Under the pieces are notes generated by a model. The model was not told where the DNA came from. It worked only from the letters and a program-made list of their open reading frames with translations, and searched no databases. A stretch of 64,000 bases of DNA from positions 2,500-66,499 of the forward strand of contig JXTC01000111.1 of the NCBI GenBank assembly GCA_002914845.1, written 5' to 3'. A program made the position numbers and the translations under genes. Origin of the DNA: Trema orientale. Lineage: Eukaryota; Streptophyta; Magnoliopsida; Rosales; Cannabaceae. The number at the start of each line of letters is the position of its first letter. Within the stretch, counting starts at the first letter, position 1. Of the stretch, positions 11,256 through 22,203 are shown one piece after another.

Positions 11256-12660
11256 CTATTGGAACTTATCAGTACTGATTGGTTTGGTTAAAGCATCTGC
11301 TAAGTTCTCTTTAGTGTGAATCTTCTTCATATCCACACTTCCATCTTCTACTACTTCTCGAACAAAGTGATATTGAACACCTATATGCTTTATCTTGGAA
11401 TGAAAGGCTGGATTCCTTGAATGTGTAAGGCGCTCTAACAGCCACAGAACAAAAAAATCTTCTCTTGTTTGTGCTCGAGCTCCTCCAATAACCTTTGAAC
11501 TCAAATAGCCTCTTTATAAGCTTATATAACCGCCATATATTCTAATTCTATTGTAGATAAAGCCACAACAATTTGCAGTTTCAAAATCCAGCTTACAACT
11601 CCTTCTACAAAAGTGAACATATAGCCTATAGTAGATTTTTATTTGTCAAGATCACCTGTAAAATCTAAATCAACATATCATTTGACTCTAAGTTTTGATC
11701 CTCTATAATATAATGCAGTATTTGAGGTTCCTTTGATGTACCTCAGAATCATCTTTACAGCATTCCAATACTCTCCATCAGGATTCACCATATACCGACT
11801 AACTGCCCCCGTGGCTTGTGCAATGTCTGGTCTTGTACATATCATAGTGAATATTAAGTTTTCCACTACTGATGCATATGATACTTGAGACATCTCCATC
11901 TTCTTTGCTTCATTGATAGGACACATCTCGGAAGATAACGTGAAGTTAATAGGAAGTGAGGTAGAAATTGGCTTACAATCTTGCACATTAAAGCGTCACA
12001 AGATTTTCTTCAAATAATTCTTTTGAGAAAACCAGATCTTCCTGTTACTTCTGTCTCGGTGAATTTGTATCCCTAGAATCTCGTTTGCTAGTCCCAAATC
12101 CTTCATATCAAATTCTCTAGTCAACTGTGCCTTTAATTTTTGGACTCTACATTTGTTGGGACCCGCTACCAACATATCTCCTCCACGTACAATAATAAGA
12201 TAATGAAATCACTATATTCATCAAACCTTTTAAAGTATGTGCCATAGTCTGAACTGAGTCTGTTGTACCCAAGGCTTATAATGAAGGAATCAAATCTCTT
12301 GTACCAACACCTCAGTGCCTATTTGAGATTATATAGAGATTTGTTCAACCTACAAACTAAGTTCTCCTTGCTTGTTTCAACAAAACTGTCTGGTTGGAGC
12401 ATATAAATTTCTTCTTCAAGTTCTCCATGAAAAAAAGTAGTTTTCACATCTAGCTACTCTAAATATAGTTCAAACGTAGCATACATCGCCAGAACTACTC
12501 TAACTGTTGTCAGTCGATTCATAGATAAAAATATCTCATTGAAGTCAATACATTCTTTCTGAGTATATCCCTTTACCACTAATCTCGCACGACACTGCTC
12601 CACTTGATCATTACTATCACGCTTGACCTTGTAAACCATTTATTGCTAATGGCCTTCCTT
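11256..12660 (-). pseudogene. Copia reverse transcriptase and RNase H, broken
   Basis: Minus-strand fragments. 12639-12454 carries the start of the Copia RT domain (VKRDSNDQVEQCRARLVVKG.., TVRVVLAM). 11986-11678 carries the RT/RNase H junction with the SYASVVENLIF and CTRPDIAQATGAVSRYM blocks and YWNAVKMILRYIKGTS. 11504-11256 carries the end of RNase H (KHIGVQYHFVREVV.., LADALTKPI). The pieces sit in different frames and are separated by stops. Confidence 0.85.
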
Positions 12661-13172
12661 CTTTGTGGTAGTGAAACAAGATCTCATGTCTTGTTCTTGT
12701 AAAGGGCTTCAATCTCTTATTACATTGCTATCATCCACAGAGATACATCCGGGCTTTTAGTAGCCTCATGGAAAGTTGTTGGCTCTCCATCCTCTGTTAG
12801 AAGGTAGTATGCAAAATTACTCTTTGTGATATAATCTGAGTGCCACCTAGGTGGTCTTCCTTCTCTCACGAGTTGACCAACGGATTTCAGAAGCCTCTTC
12901 CTCGACTAGTTCTTCTATTTTGTGCTCTAGTGCTTCTTCAGAAGAATCCAAATCTTTAATATTCTTTTTTACCTAAACTGTAGTAGTTTCTGGATTGCTC
13001 TTGTCTCCCTTCTCTTGCAGTTTGTTTTCTGTAAATATCACATCTCTGCTGATAACAACCTTATGGGCAGTGGAGTCCCATAGACGGTACCCCTTGACTC
13101 CATCAACATATCCCAAGAATACACATTTTTTCTACTTTGAATCTAGTTTTGTGATTTCTTGAGTATTATACA

Positions 13173-14870
13173 TTACATAGATAGGACTTCCAAATGTATG
13201 TAAGCGAGAGTAATTAGCTGGCTTACCGGTCCACATCTCCATCGTATCTTCAGATCAATTGCTATTGATGGAGATCGATTGATCACATAACATACGGTTT
13301 TGACTGCTTCTGCCCAGAATGTCTTGGGTAGAGATGTCAACGTGGGCCGGACTTTGTGGGCCGACCCACATTCTGAAGAAAAAGTACTATACCAGCCCAG
13401 GTCCATATTATATAGGCCTGAGCTGGCCCGTTACATATAGTAGGGACCAAGCTGGGCCTTAGTCATATGCTCATAGGCTCGGCCCGGCAAGGCCCACATT
13501 TAGTCCTTCTATATATAATTTTAAATATATTTCTTAATTAAAAATTTAAAAATCTTAGTTAAATATTTTCATTTATATGCTTTTAATATTATTTATTTAC
13601 TAATTTTTATTTATTTTTAATTTATTCAAATTTTAAAAGAATATGAATGGGTTTCAGGCCCATATTTGATATTTTAAAGCATAGAATAACAATGAAATTA
13701 GGCACATATTGTGGCCCATATTCGGCCCGCATAGGCATAACCTATTTAGACACGGCCCACTTAGACCCGCATAAAATTTGGGCTGGATCTGTGAGCCGTG
13801 CCGAGCCTCTTAATAAGAATATGGGTTAGGCCAGCCCAGCTCATGTTTTAGGCTGGCCAGGCTTAGGAACGGTACAAAACCCATATGAGCTTATCAAATA
13901 TGGGTCGGGCGTGCCCAGCCCAGCCCACTTTATATCTCTAGCCTTCGATAGACCTGTAACTCTCAATATTGCTCTTGTCCTTTCTAACAGAGTTCTGTTC
14001 ATCTGCTCTGCTACTCTATTTTGTTAAAGAGTGTATGCCACTGTGAACTGACTCTTAATACCTTTTTGTTGACAGAAGTTATCAAATTCATTACTTGTAT
14101 ATTATCCTCAATTATCCATCTTCAAACACTTGATCTTCTCTCCAGATTCAAACTTTACGCGCATTTTGAATATTTTGAAGACTGAAAACATATGCGCCTT
14201 CCTCTTGATAGGATACACCCAACATCTCCTGTAGTAATCATCAATAAAAGATGCAAAGTATCTAGCTCCTCCTTAGGACATCACTGGTGCTTGCTATACA
14301 ACAGAGTGAACCAAGTCTAGAACCTTCTTACTTCTAGAACTGGATGTGCTAAACTTTAATCTATGCTACTTGCTTGTGACACAATGCTCATAAAAGGGTA
14401 AAGATACCTTTGTGAAACCAGGAAGTAACCTTTATTCAGAGAGAATCTTCAAGCTTTATTCCGACATATGGCCAAACTTACGATGCTACATCATCGTTGA
14501 TTCTTCTTCGGAATTTGTTGAAGCAATTGATGCCTCTGCAGTGTATCTTCTTTAAGCATGTATAGATTCACTGTGATATTTTCCGCCTTCATCACTATAA
14601 GCACGCCCTTCATGATCTTCGTGATTCCATTCTTGACACGAATTTTGCAACCAAGACTATCTAATTGTCCCAAAGACAGATTTTTCTTCAGGCCCTTAAC
14701 CTATTGCACCTCTTGAATAGTATGAAGAGTACCATCATACATTTTTATTTTGATGGTATCAATCCCAACGATCTTTAAGGCATGATTGTTACCCTTGAAC
14801 ACAGATCCTCCACAGACAGGTTCATATGTATGAAATCACTCTCTGTGAGAAGTCACGTGCTATGTTGTTC
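13173..14870 (-). pseudogene. Copia gag-pre-integrase and integrase, broken by stops and a MITE
   Basis: On the minus strand, 14673-14491 gives the gag-pre-integrase region. The DNA just above the MITE translates as EQMNRTLLERTRAILRVTGL, and just below it as LPKTFWAEAVKTVCYVINRS. These are adjacent halves of the Copia integrase split by the insertion at 13329-13940. Several internal stops are present. Confidence 0.8.
13329..13940. mobile_element. hAT-like MITE nested in the Copia integrase
   Basis: A 612-bp insertion with imperfect terminal inverted repeats: TAGAGATGTCAACGTGGGC on the left, and TAGAGATATAAAGTGGGC when the right end is reverse-complemented. The flanking 8-mers GTCTTGGG and GCCTTCGA match at five of eight bases, consistent with a decayed 8-bp hAT target duplication. 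Many GGCC/GGGCC words lie near both ends, with an AT-rich core. It has no coding capacity. Confidence 0.82.
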
Positions 14871-15030
14871 CTGAATCCACTAACCAAACATCAGCAAGCT
14901 GCCTTCTGTCCTTAGAAACTGTTGCTGCTTTATTGTATAAGATTTCTCCATCACTTGAAGTACTTACGACGTTCTTCTGAGCATTTGATGACTCGGGATC
15001 CTTCACTCTGGAATTTCCATTCTTCTTGAG

Positions 15031-15747
15031 CTACCAACACTCTCTTTTGACGTACCCTTTCTTACCACAATGATAACACTTGGCATTCTTCTTACTTCTT
15101 GACTTTGATCTACCCTGACTCTGAATTCCACTGGGAGCACGCTCCATTGATCTCCCTCTCATTGTCAAAGCTTCTGCTTGTTGTGAACTTGCCAATCTGT
15201 CTTCTTTGTTCTTACAATGATTTTCTTCTTCGAGAACAACAGCTGTAAGATCATTGAAAACTAGAGTTGTGGCATTGTTGGTGACATTTATGATGAGCTG
15301 ATCATACGAATCAGGTAGACTTTGAAGTAAGATTTTTACACGTTCATTATCCTCTATTACTGTGACCTGCGAAAATAGAGTGTTAAGGGTGTTGATATAG
15401 TCAGTCATCGTTGTTGATTATGCCATCCGAAGGGTGTAAAGCCTTCTCTTAAAGAATATTTTATTATGAAGTGACTTGGCCTGATACAACTTTGTCAGCG
15501 TATCCCATATCTCCTTAGCTGACTTTTTCTCTTCAATGCTCGACAGGACTCTATTTGCTAGCGCTAGATGTAGGTTAGCGACAGCATTGCCATCCATCTC
15601 GTCCTACTTTTTATCATCAGTAATCTCAGCAGGCCTTTCTCTAATTGCTGCTAGGTAATTATCTTTTCTCAAGATTGCCTTTATCTTCATTTTTCATAGA
15701 GAGAAATTACTCCCATTGAACTTCTCAATATCGAATTTCGTTGCCAT
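15031..15747 (-). pseudogene. Copia gag with mutated zinc knuckle
   Basis: Starts with ATG at 15747 (MATKFDIEKFNGSNF by translation) and continues with internal stops to 15031. The part from 15408 encodes LPDSYDQLI and ends with the retroviral-type knuckle CYHCGKKGYVKREC. The expected CX2CX4HX4C has Tyr in place of the His, a missense change in the zinc ligand. The leader between gag and the LTR holds the primer-binding site. Confidence 0.85.
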
Positions 15748-15900
15748 TTTTGTTCACCACGATTTGTTCAGTTATCACTATTTCACTGTATGCGAACAAT
15801 ACTGTATACGTGAATAGTACTATATAAGTGAACAATATCGTATATATGAATAGTGCCGTACAAATGAATAGTGTGTATGCATGAATAGTACTCTAACCAA

Positions 15901-15914
15901 TGGCTCTGGTACTA
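15901..15914 (-). promoter_or_regulatory. Copia primer-binding site (initiator tRNA-Met type)
   Basis: On the minus strand, next to the 5' LTR, the sequence reads TAGTACCAGAGCCA. The usual Copia site complementary to initiator tRNA-Met is TGGTATCAGAGC, so two transitions have accumulated. Confidence 0.7.
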
Positions 15915-15915
15915 T

Positions 15916-16398
15916 TGTTAGGAGATCGGTTTTTGGAAAGCGACAACATACAGCAAAAATACGAGTTGAGAAAACTTGGATAAAATGAAAAAGATAAAGC
16001 ATACAAAAGATTTAACGTGGTTCACCCAATTTAGGCTACGTCCACGGATAAGCTGTGAAGAATTTCACTATGAAAAAGAGATTACAACTCACTTCTCTCT
16101 AAATATAAGGAGAGAACAAAAGAATTTCTCTATCTTAAAATAGAAGAAAACACTCTCTAAACAATTTAGGAGAAAACAAGTGGGATACTAAGAGGAATTC
16201 TTAGGCTTGAATTCTCTCTTAAGGGAGAAAAAAATATTTAGAATTGGATGATAATTGAGGAGGAAGAGAAGGGTATTTATAGGTGAACCCTTACTCTCTT
16301 TTGCTCTATTCTTCCATTCTCTCTCCTTTTTTTTTTTTTAATTAAATAGGGGCAACACCTTTCGATGCCGCAAAATCGCAATCATTAAAACTTCCACA
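15916..16398 (-). repeat. Copia LTR (5' LTR in element sense)
   Basis: Pairs with the LTR at 10630-11137 over its whole length, with many substitutions, and is slightly shorter (483 bp). Confidence 0.88.
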
Positions 16399-16403
16399 GT
16401 TTT

Positions 16404-16559
16404 TTTGTCATATATTTTTATGAAAAGAAAAACCAGCCCATTAACCCAACCCAAGATCCGAGTAGATGACCAGTTTGTTCTTCTCATAGTTGAGATGATT
16501 GTTGATTTAGATGAGAGTTCATTCTCAACTCTTAAAAAGTGTAGCTGACCAACGATAAC
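16404..16559. other. Spacer between the Copia element and the reverse motif array
   Basis: Short non-coding stretch; nothing recognised. Confidence 0.3.
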
Positions 16560-17540
16560 AAACAACATCCCGCTGAAAACGATACCTATTTTATTTTAGC
16601 CTTTGAGGTAATGATAGCATTTAGAAAACGCCACATATGTTAGAAAACGACAATGGTTCCTAAACAGAAAACGCTTAAAAAGGACAACGTTCAATAAAAA
16701 AACNNNNNNNNNNNNNNNNNNNNNNNNNNNNNNNNNNNNNNNNNNNNNNNNNNNNNNNNNNNNNNNNNNNNNNNNNNNNNNNNNNNNNNNNNNNNNNNNN
16801 NNNNNNNNAACGCTTAAAAAGGACAACGTTCAATAAAAAAACATGATACAAAAAAGACACCAAACTTTCAAAAGGCAAGTGTTAAGTAACAGGAGGGCAT
16901 CCAATAAACAAACTGTAGAGACAACAGCAGTTGAGAAATACGATTGATGGATTCAATAAATAACTACAGTCTACAAAGTGACCTAAATGTGAAAACGACA
17001 ATGACTTTTAAAAATGCAAACACAAAAAACCCAAGATAATAAGCTTCAAAAAGTGGCTCGAATCTAAAGTTCAGTGGAAGGAAAAAGGTTTTTATTCTAG
17101 TTGTGATGACGAAGAAACATCTTTACGTCGCTTTGTAAATGAAAGAAAAGATAGTGTCTCGAGAACGACATCTAGATCAGGCAAACGACATTGCATTGGA
17201 AAAATAACATACCACAAAAGGAAAGGAAAGTTTGAAATGACACGCGATACGGAGAATGAAACACTGCATTGTGTCACAAAATTTATGGAAAACGACAAAT
17301 TCTAAACCTAGAATGCTTCAGAACGACAAAACTTACAAAACGACATGCAAAAAAAGGAACCAAAGAACGACAACATCCCATTAAACGGCGTTATAAATGA
17401 AAGATAAATGACAAATTTTAAGCTACACGATACATCCTGCAAACGACATACTATAGAAACGACAACGATTGAGTAATACGATCAAGGTTCAAGTGTTAAA
17501 GAAACGAGATAAGTATCAAGCGACAACAATTGCAGAAAAC
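16560..17540 (-). repeat. Array of dispersed AACGAC motifs (reverse-complement orientation)
   Basis: AACGACA or close variants occur about 11 times, with 15-60 base spacing, mostly between 17160 and 17530. This is the reverse complement of the GTCGTT word in the array at 7200-8010. Short similar contexts occur in both arrays (for example GTCGTT followed by CTGAAG when read on the minus strand). An N gap interrupts the array at 16704-16808. Frames reported across the Ns are artefacts. Confidence 0.6.
16704..16808. other. Assembly gap (105 N)
   Basis: The bases before and after the gap are the same 33-34 base sequence (AACGCTTAAAAAGGACAACG followed by TTCAATAAAAAAAC), so the two sides probably overlap. 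Confidence 0.95.
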
Positions 17541-18059
17541 TACAGCCAAAGAAAAAACCAAGGTAATAATCTTCAGTTATAAGTCGATTATGAAAAGCCA
17601 AGGCTAATTTAGTTGGTTTAATACCGATGGGATGTGTATAAATTTGGGAGTCAGGATTCAAAGGTTCAAATTTTACGGTATTAAAATTATTTTTCTTTAC
17701 TCTTTAATAAATAACGATTATTAATTAAGTCACACCTAAAAAAAATCGAGTACGATAAAATATACTATACAACAATAGGAAAAAATAAAAATAAAGGAAA
17801 ATCTCCTTTTAATTGTTTGTTTTTACTTTTCTTCCCTGAAGAACGTCATTAGCTTCGTTGTCGCTCTACAAGTCTATTGTGTTCAGAGCCAAAGCTCAGA
17901 GCTTCAGACCAAACCCTAGGAAGGCCTAAAAAGGAAAAACCTAACCCTAGGGACCACTCCACTTCCTTAATCCGATTAGCTATTCCCACATTTTCATTAT
18001 TCTCAATCTGAACTAGGGATTTTTCTTTCCAGTTCTAAAAATCCTCTCTCACCGTAGCC
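17541..18059 (+). promoter_or_regulatory. Promoter region and 5' UTR of the LUC7 gene
   Basis: Intergenic DNA followed by a probable leader. The leader region contains two AACCCTAG-type words (about 17913 and 17943), resembling the telo-box AAACCCTA common upstream of plant translation and RNA-processing genes. This fits the downstream gene but is only suggestive. Confidence 0.4.
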
Positions 18060-20422
18060 ATGGACGCTCAGAGAGCTCTCCTGGACGAACTCATGGGTAC
18101 AGGTATTTCCAATTAAAACCCTAATTATTGTTCCTTCTCCGAATTACAGATTTTGTCCCTTTTATTTATTTATTTATTTAGTAATTATTATTCTTATTTT
18201 TTATAGTCTTCGAATGGATTAGGTCTTTGTTTGATAATTGATACAATTATATGAATTTTGTGGTTGGTTTGGTTTTGGTCTGATAAAACCCAGCTCGTAA
18301 TTTGACGGAGGAAGAGAGAAAAGGTTACAAAGAAGTTACTTGGGATGATAAGGAGGTTTGTGGTGCCTATATGGTTCGTTTTTGTCCTCATGATCTTTTC
18401 GTCAATACTCGGAGTGATTTAGGTCAGTCATGTTATCATTCTTATTGATTTCCACTTATTCGATTCTTTATTTATTTGGTTACCTTGAATCAAGATCAAG
18501 AATGTATGGATGTTTTTGTTTATTTTATTTTCATTTTATTTTAAGGAGAAAAGGGGAAATAAAAAATAAAAAAAATCAAATCCTTTATAATGAATATGAG
18601 GAAGCTCTTCGGTTATATTGTATTAGTATGTTGTTTCTTGTTTGTTCTTAGAAATTGAAATTCAAGTCTAAGCTAGTATATCATCTTTTTCTGGGATAAT
18701 GTTGAAGAGTGCAAGTTTTTCTGACAGTTTCTTTTTTATTTTTTCTTTTTGTCTCTCTCTTCAGGACAATGCCCAAGAATACACGACCAGAAGTTGAAAG
18801 AAAGGTGATTGAATTGATGTGTTCTAAGAGTACAATGTATGAGATTTTGATACATGTTAGTTGATGAGTATTTGTCCTGTGCATTTGGATCGTGTGCAAT
18901 AAGACTAAAGTAATTTTGGCTTGTTTTCTGTTCTTTTATTTTGTATTTCTAAATGTTCCATTCTCTTCTGTCAATTTCTTAAATTAACAAGCTTTGATTT
19001 AGAATAGCCTATTTCTTGTGTGCAAGGAAATGTATATCTTACACGATATAATTCATTTACTTTGATAACTTGGTGGTCCTATCCCCATCTTCTGCTCAAA
19101 ACTTGCACAAATTCTTACTTCATGTTAAGTTTTTCCTGATACGGTACTGTGATTAAATAGTTTCATGCCAATTCTAATAGCTTTCTTCTTTTTTGTTGGT
19201 GGTTTTAGTTTCGAGAATTCCCCAAGGCATGACCAATATGTACCCAAATTTGAAGCTGAACTTGCTCAGTTTTGTGAGAAATTGGTGGGGTTCATTTCTT
19301 TTTTCTGCTGTCGTGTTCTCTTACGGTTTATTTATTTATTTTTTATATATTGTTATGATGTTACTATCCATTGTAATCTGTAGGTGATGGATTTGGACAG
19401 AAGAGTAAGGCGTGGTCGGGAACGTCTTGCTCAAGAGGTAGAACCTGCACCAGCTCCTCCCTTGTCATCTGAAAAATCTGAACAGTTATCTGTGCTGGAG
19501 GAAAAGATAAAGAACTTGCTGGAACAAGTGGAAGCACTTGGTGAAGCTGGGAAGGTGGATGAAGCTGAAGCACTCATGAGAAAGGTGCCACCAGCCCCTC
19601 CTCTCGTGATAGTTCATCTGCTTCCTCAAATTTTCACTAAAACACCATAATGTTTGTTGTTAATCTGATCATGGAAAATTCTAACTATTAGCGTGTTATC
19701 ATGAGATTTACAGGGTATTAATTTGGAGCTCTTTTACTTGCTTCTACAGGTAGACACTCTTAATGCTGAGAAGACAGCCTTGACTCAACAGCCCCAGACT
19801 GATAAAGTATTGATGCTAGCACAGGAGAAGAAGATGGCCCTTTGTGAGGTTTGTGGTTCTTTTCTTGTAGCTAATGATGCTGTGGAGAGGACTCAGTCTC
19901 ATATCACAGGGAAGCAGCATATTGGTTATGGCATGGTTCGGGATTTCATTTCTGAGCATAAGGTGATTCTCACGTCCAAGAGTAATCTACTTACAAAATC
20001 TGTTGCTTTCTAGTAATAATAAGTAAATACTAAATATTATTGCTTTTCAGGCTGCAAAGGAGAAAGCAAGGGAAGAAGAAAGATTAGCAAGGGAAAAAGA
20101 AGCAGAAGAGCGGAGGAAACAGAGGGAGAAGGAGCTTGAGAGTAGAAGGATAAGAAGCAATTCAGGTGATAGAGACAGGCATCGTGACCGTGATCGAGAT
20201 AGAGAGCGAGAGCGGGACAGATATCGAGATCGGGACTTAGATCGTGAAAGGTCTCGTGATCGGAATGGTAGAGGTAGTCGGGATGGAGGAAGAGTTGGAG
20301 ATTGGAGATCTAGAAATGGAAGAGATGGAGCAAGGGATAGGAACCGTGATCGAAGCAGGTCGCGCTCCCCTGTTAGGCATGGACACAAGAGGTCACCTAG
20401 AAGTCCAGTTCACCCATATTAG
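18060..20422 (+). CDS. LUC7-like U1 snRNP-associated splicing protein, 7 exons, 357 aa
   Basis: LUC7 proteins join the U1 snRNP and help choose 5' splice sites in the nucleus. Exons: 18060-18102, 18294-18422, 18765-18804, 19209-19284, 19384-19584, 19750-19962, 20051-20422. All introns are GT..AG and the frame closes (1074 nt). The start MDAQRALLDELMG is the family N-terminus. Zinc finger 1 is CCCH type with C37, C45, C60 and H64. A Glu/Lys-rich coiled coil covers about residues 105-190. Zinc finger 2 has C195, C198, H214 and H220, followed by GYG. From about residue 235 the tail is Arg/Glu then Arg/Asp/Ser-rich (RS-like), ending SPVHPY. It resembles the Arabidopsis LUC7-related-like type more than LUC7A/B, judged from memory. 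Confidence 0.93.
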
Positions 20423-22033
20423 TGAAATTGTAGATAGATGTCTGAGCTTTGAAATTTAATGAGGTAGATTTTTATCCCGAGATTTTTACGATGTGCTTTC
20501 GGAGCCTTGACTGATTGTCATTATGGGTGAAACTTTTTTGTTTACTATCTCACAGCTTTGTTGACACTAAATCATCTCCCTTTCATCAATATTGTTAAAG
20601 GAGAAAAACGATTGAGGTAGGTATCATTTTTTGCTGTGATTCCTTTTACAATTGGTTTGTACTTTGTTTGAAGTAAATTCCTTTCCCCTTTATATGCATT
20701 TTCTCTAAAACATTGTTTTCAGAGTCTCACGTCCCTTGTTTTTGGGATAATTGTTAGCTACAATGCTACATTGTGTCCTACACATATTTTAGACATCAGA
20801 TTCAAATATGTATGAATACCTTATGACAGCAGCCTGGAGAGATAAGGGTTTTTTTCATTTACTGAGGTAACTTAAAAATCTCATCTTTGCTGTTAATAAT
20901 CATTTAACTTCGTCATCATGGATTCAATTCAAGGAAAAAAAAAAGACTAGTCTCTTCCTCTGGTTGTTTCAGTATTAACCTATTTGTTGCAAATGCTTTG
21001 ATAACAATTGGTTTGGTATTCTGTCCGTCCTTTTTGCTTGGAGGCTTGTTGTCACATCCACCCGCCATTGCCAATTCAGTTTGTGGAATTGCACTGTAGT
21101 GACAAAATATAGGTAAATTTTGAATTTGAGAATTCAAATTCAGGATACCCACGTTAGTACAGGTTATTATTTGCTTTTTTTGTAGAATGACTTAGCAGAA
21201 ATGTTGAACTCTATAGTGGTCTGGAATTCAAGATGATGCCTTTTGGCAATATGTATTTGTGCAATTTTGGGTGCTGGAGGTAAATTCATAATCTACAAAA
21301 TTGTGTATTTTTTAACTTTACGGTACAAAACAGGAAATTATGAGTGAAACTTGATAGCTAGATCTGCCAGTGGTTTGACAATATCTCATGATAAGGATGA
21401 TTTGTGCAGATAAGCAGCTTGGTGAAACAAATTGCAATTGAAATTGGCTGGACGATATGTCTAATGATCGCTGAACTGTCATTTGGTAATTTTGTGGCCT
21501 TTCTGTATCGGTACTTATTTTTTCCCCATGGTGTTGTTATTATAGGTACTTAGGTTACCAAATACAATGAGGATTTCGGGTTGTAATTTCATTCAGGTTC
21601 TTGTGTTTCAGGAATATTTATAAACCTCAAATCTGTAGTGATAACTCTTTTGTCCATGCTTGCGTATCGATCCCTAGCAAACCTTTCACAGTTTCAAAGG
21701 TTGAACAACAAAGCGCTAACGATTTCAAATGGGTTTCTTCGTCTAAGAGGACATGAGATAGCGAGTCAACAGGTTTTATTTATTTATTTTTTTTTCAATT
21801 GACAAAAAAAAAAAAATGAAGGTTCAAAGGTGCTGTCCATTAAGATGCGAAAAAAATATTTGAAATTCAAAATCAAAATCTCAAAACTCAGACTGTGTTT
21901 ATAATTTTTATGTCTCTAATAAATGCTAATCAACAAAGTGATGCAACCTCGGTCTAGAACACGTAACCTGCCGGGTTCTCTTTTGGTACTTCGGATTAGG
22001 AAAAAAACAAGATAAGCTAATTGAGAACTCCAC

Positions 22034-22072
<39 letters not shown>

Positions 22073-22203
22073 CAGAAGCTGATAATTTATTGTTATTCAG
22101 GAGACAACAATGTAATGAATAGGTGTAAAATTTAGATCATATTTTGAGGGCACTGTACTGGTATCCTAGTATATAATATAACTCTATTCAAAGATGAAAA
22201 TTG
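20423..22203. other. Intergenic region between LUC7 and COG7 (convergent genes)
   Basis: Both flanking genes end here, so the outer parts are 3' UTRs. No coding frame is supported. It holds a 31-base C tract and T-rich runs. Confidence 0.45.
22035..22065. repeat. Homopolymer of 31 C
   Basis: An uninterrupted (C)31 run, G-rich on the minus strand, preceded by CACA and followed by TCTTTT. Such length is rare in plant DNA and its exact count is unreliable in any assembly. Confidence 0.85.

Larger units (their letters stand above)
10625..16403 (-). mobile_element. Ty1/Copia LTR retrotransposon, decayed, with target-site duplication
   Basis: A near full-length Copia element read on the minus strand. 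LTRs at 10630-11137 and 15916-16398 both begin TGTTAGGAG and end CA. The element is flanked by a 5-bp direct repeat GTTTT (10625-10629 and 16399-16403). Inside, on the minus strand, the order is gag (with zinc knuckle), gag-pre-integrase, integrase, reverse transcriptase and RNase H, which is the Copia order. All frames carry stops and frameshifts, so it cannot be autonomous. The LTRs visibly differ by many substitutions and small indels (508 versus 483 bp), so the insertion is not recent. A hAT-like MITE is nested in the integrase. Confidence 0.92.

Noticed and set aside
16596..16878. ORFs running through the N gap
   Set aside because: N bases were read as X; there is no evidence of continuity.
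20047..20388. Minus-strand Ser/Arg-rich ORF
   Set aside because: Mirror of the LUC7 RS-like tail, a low-complexity artefact.
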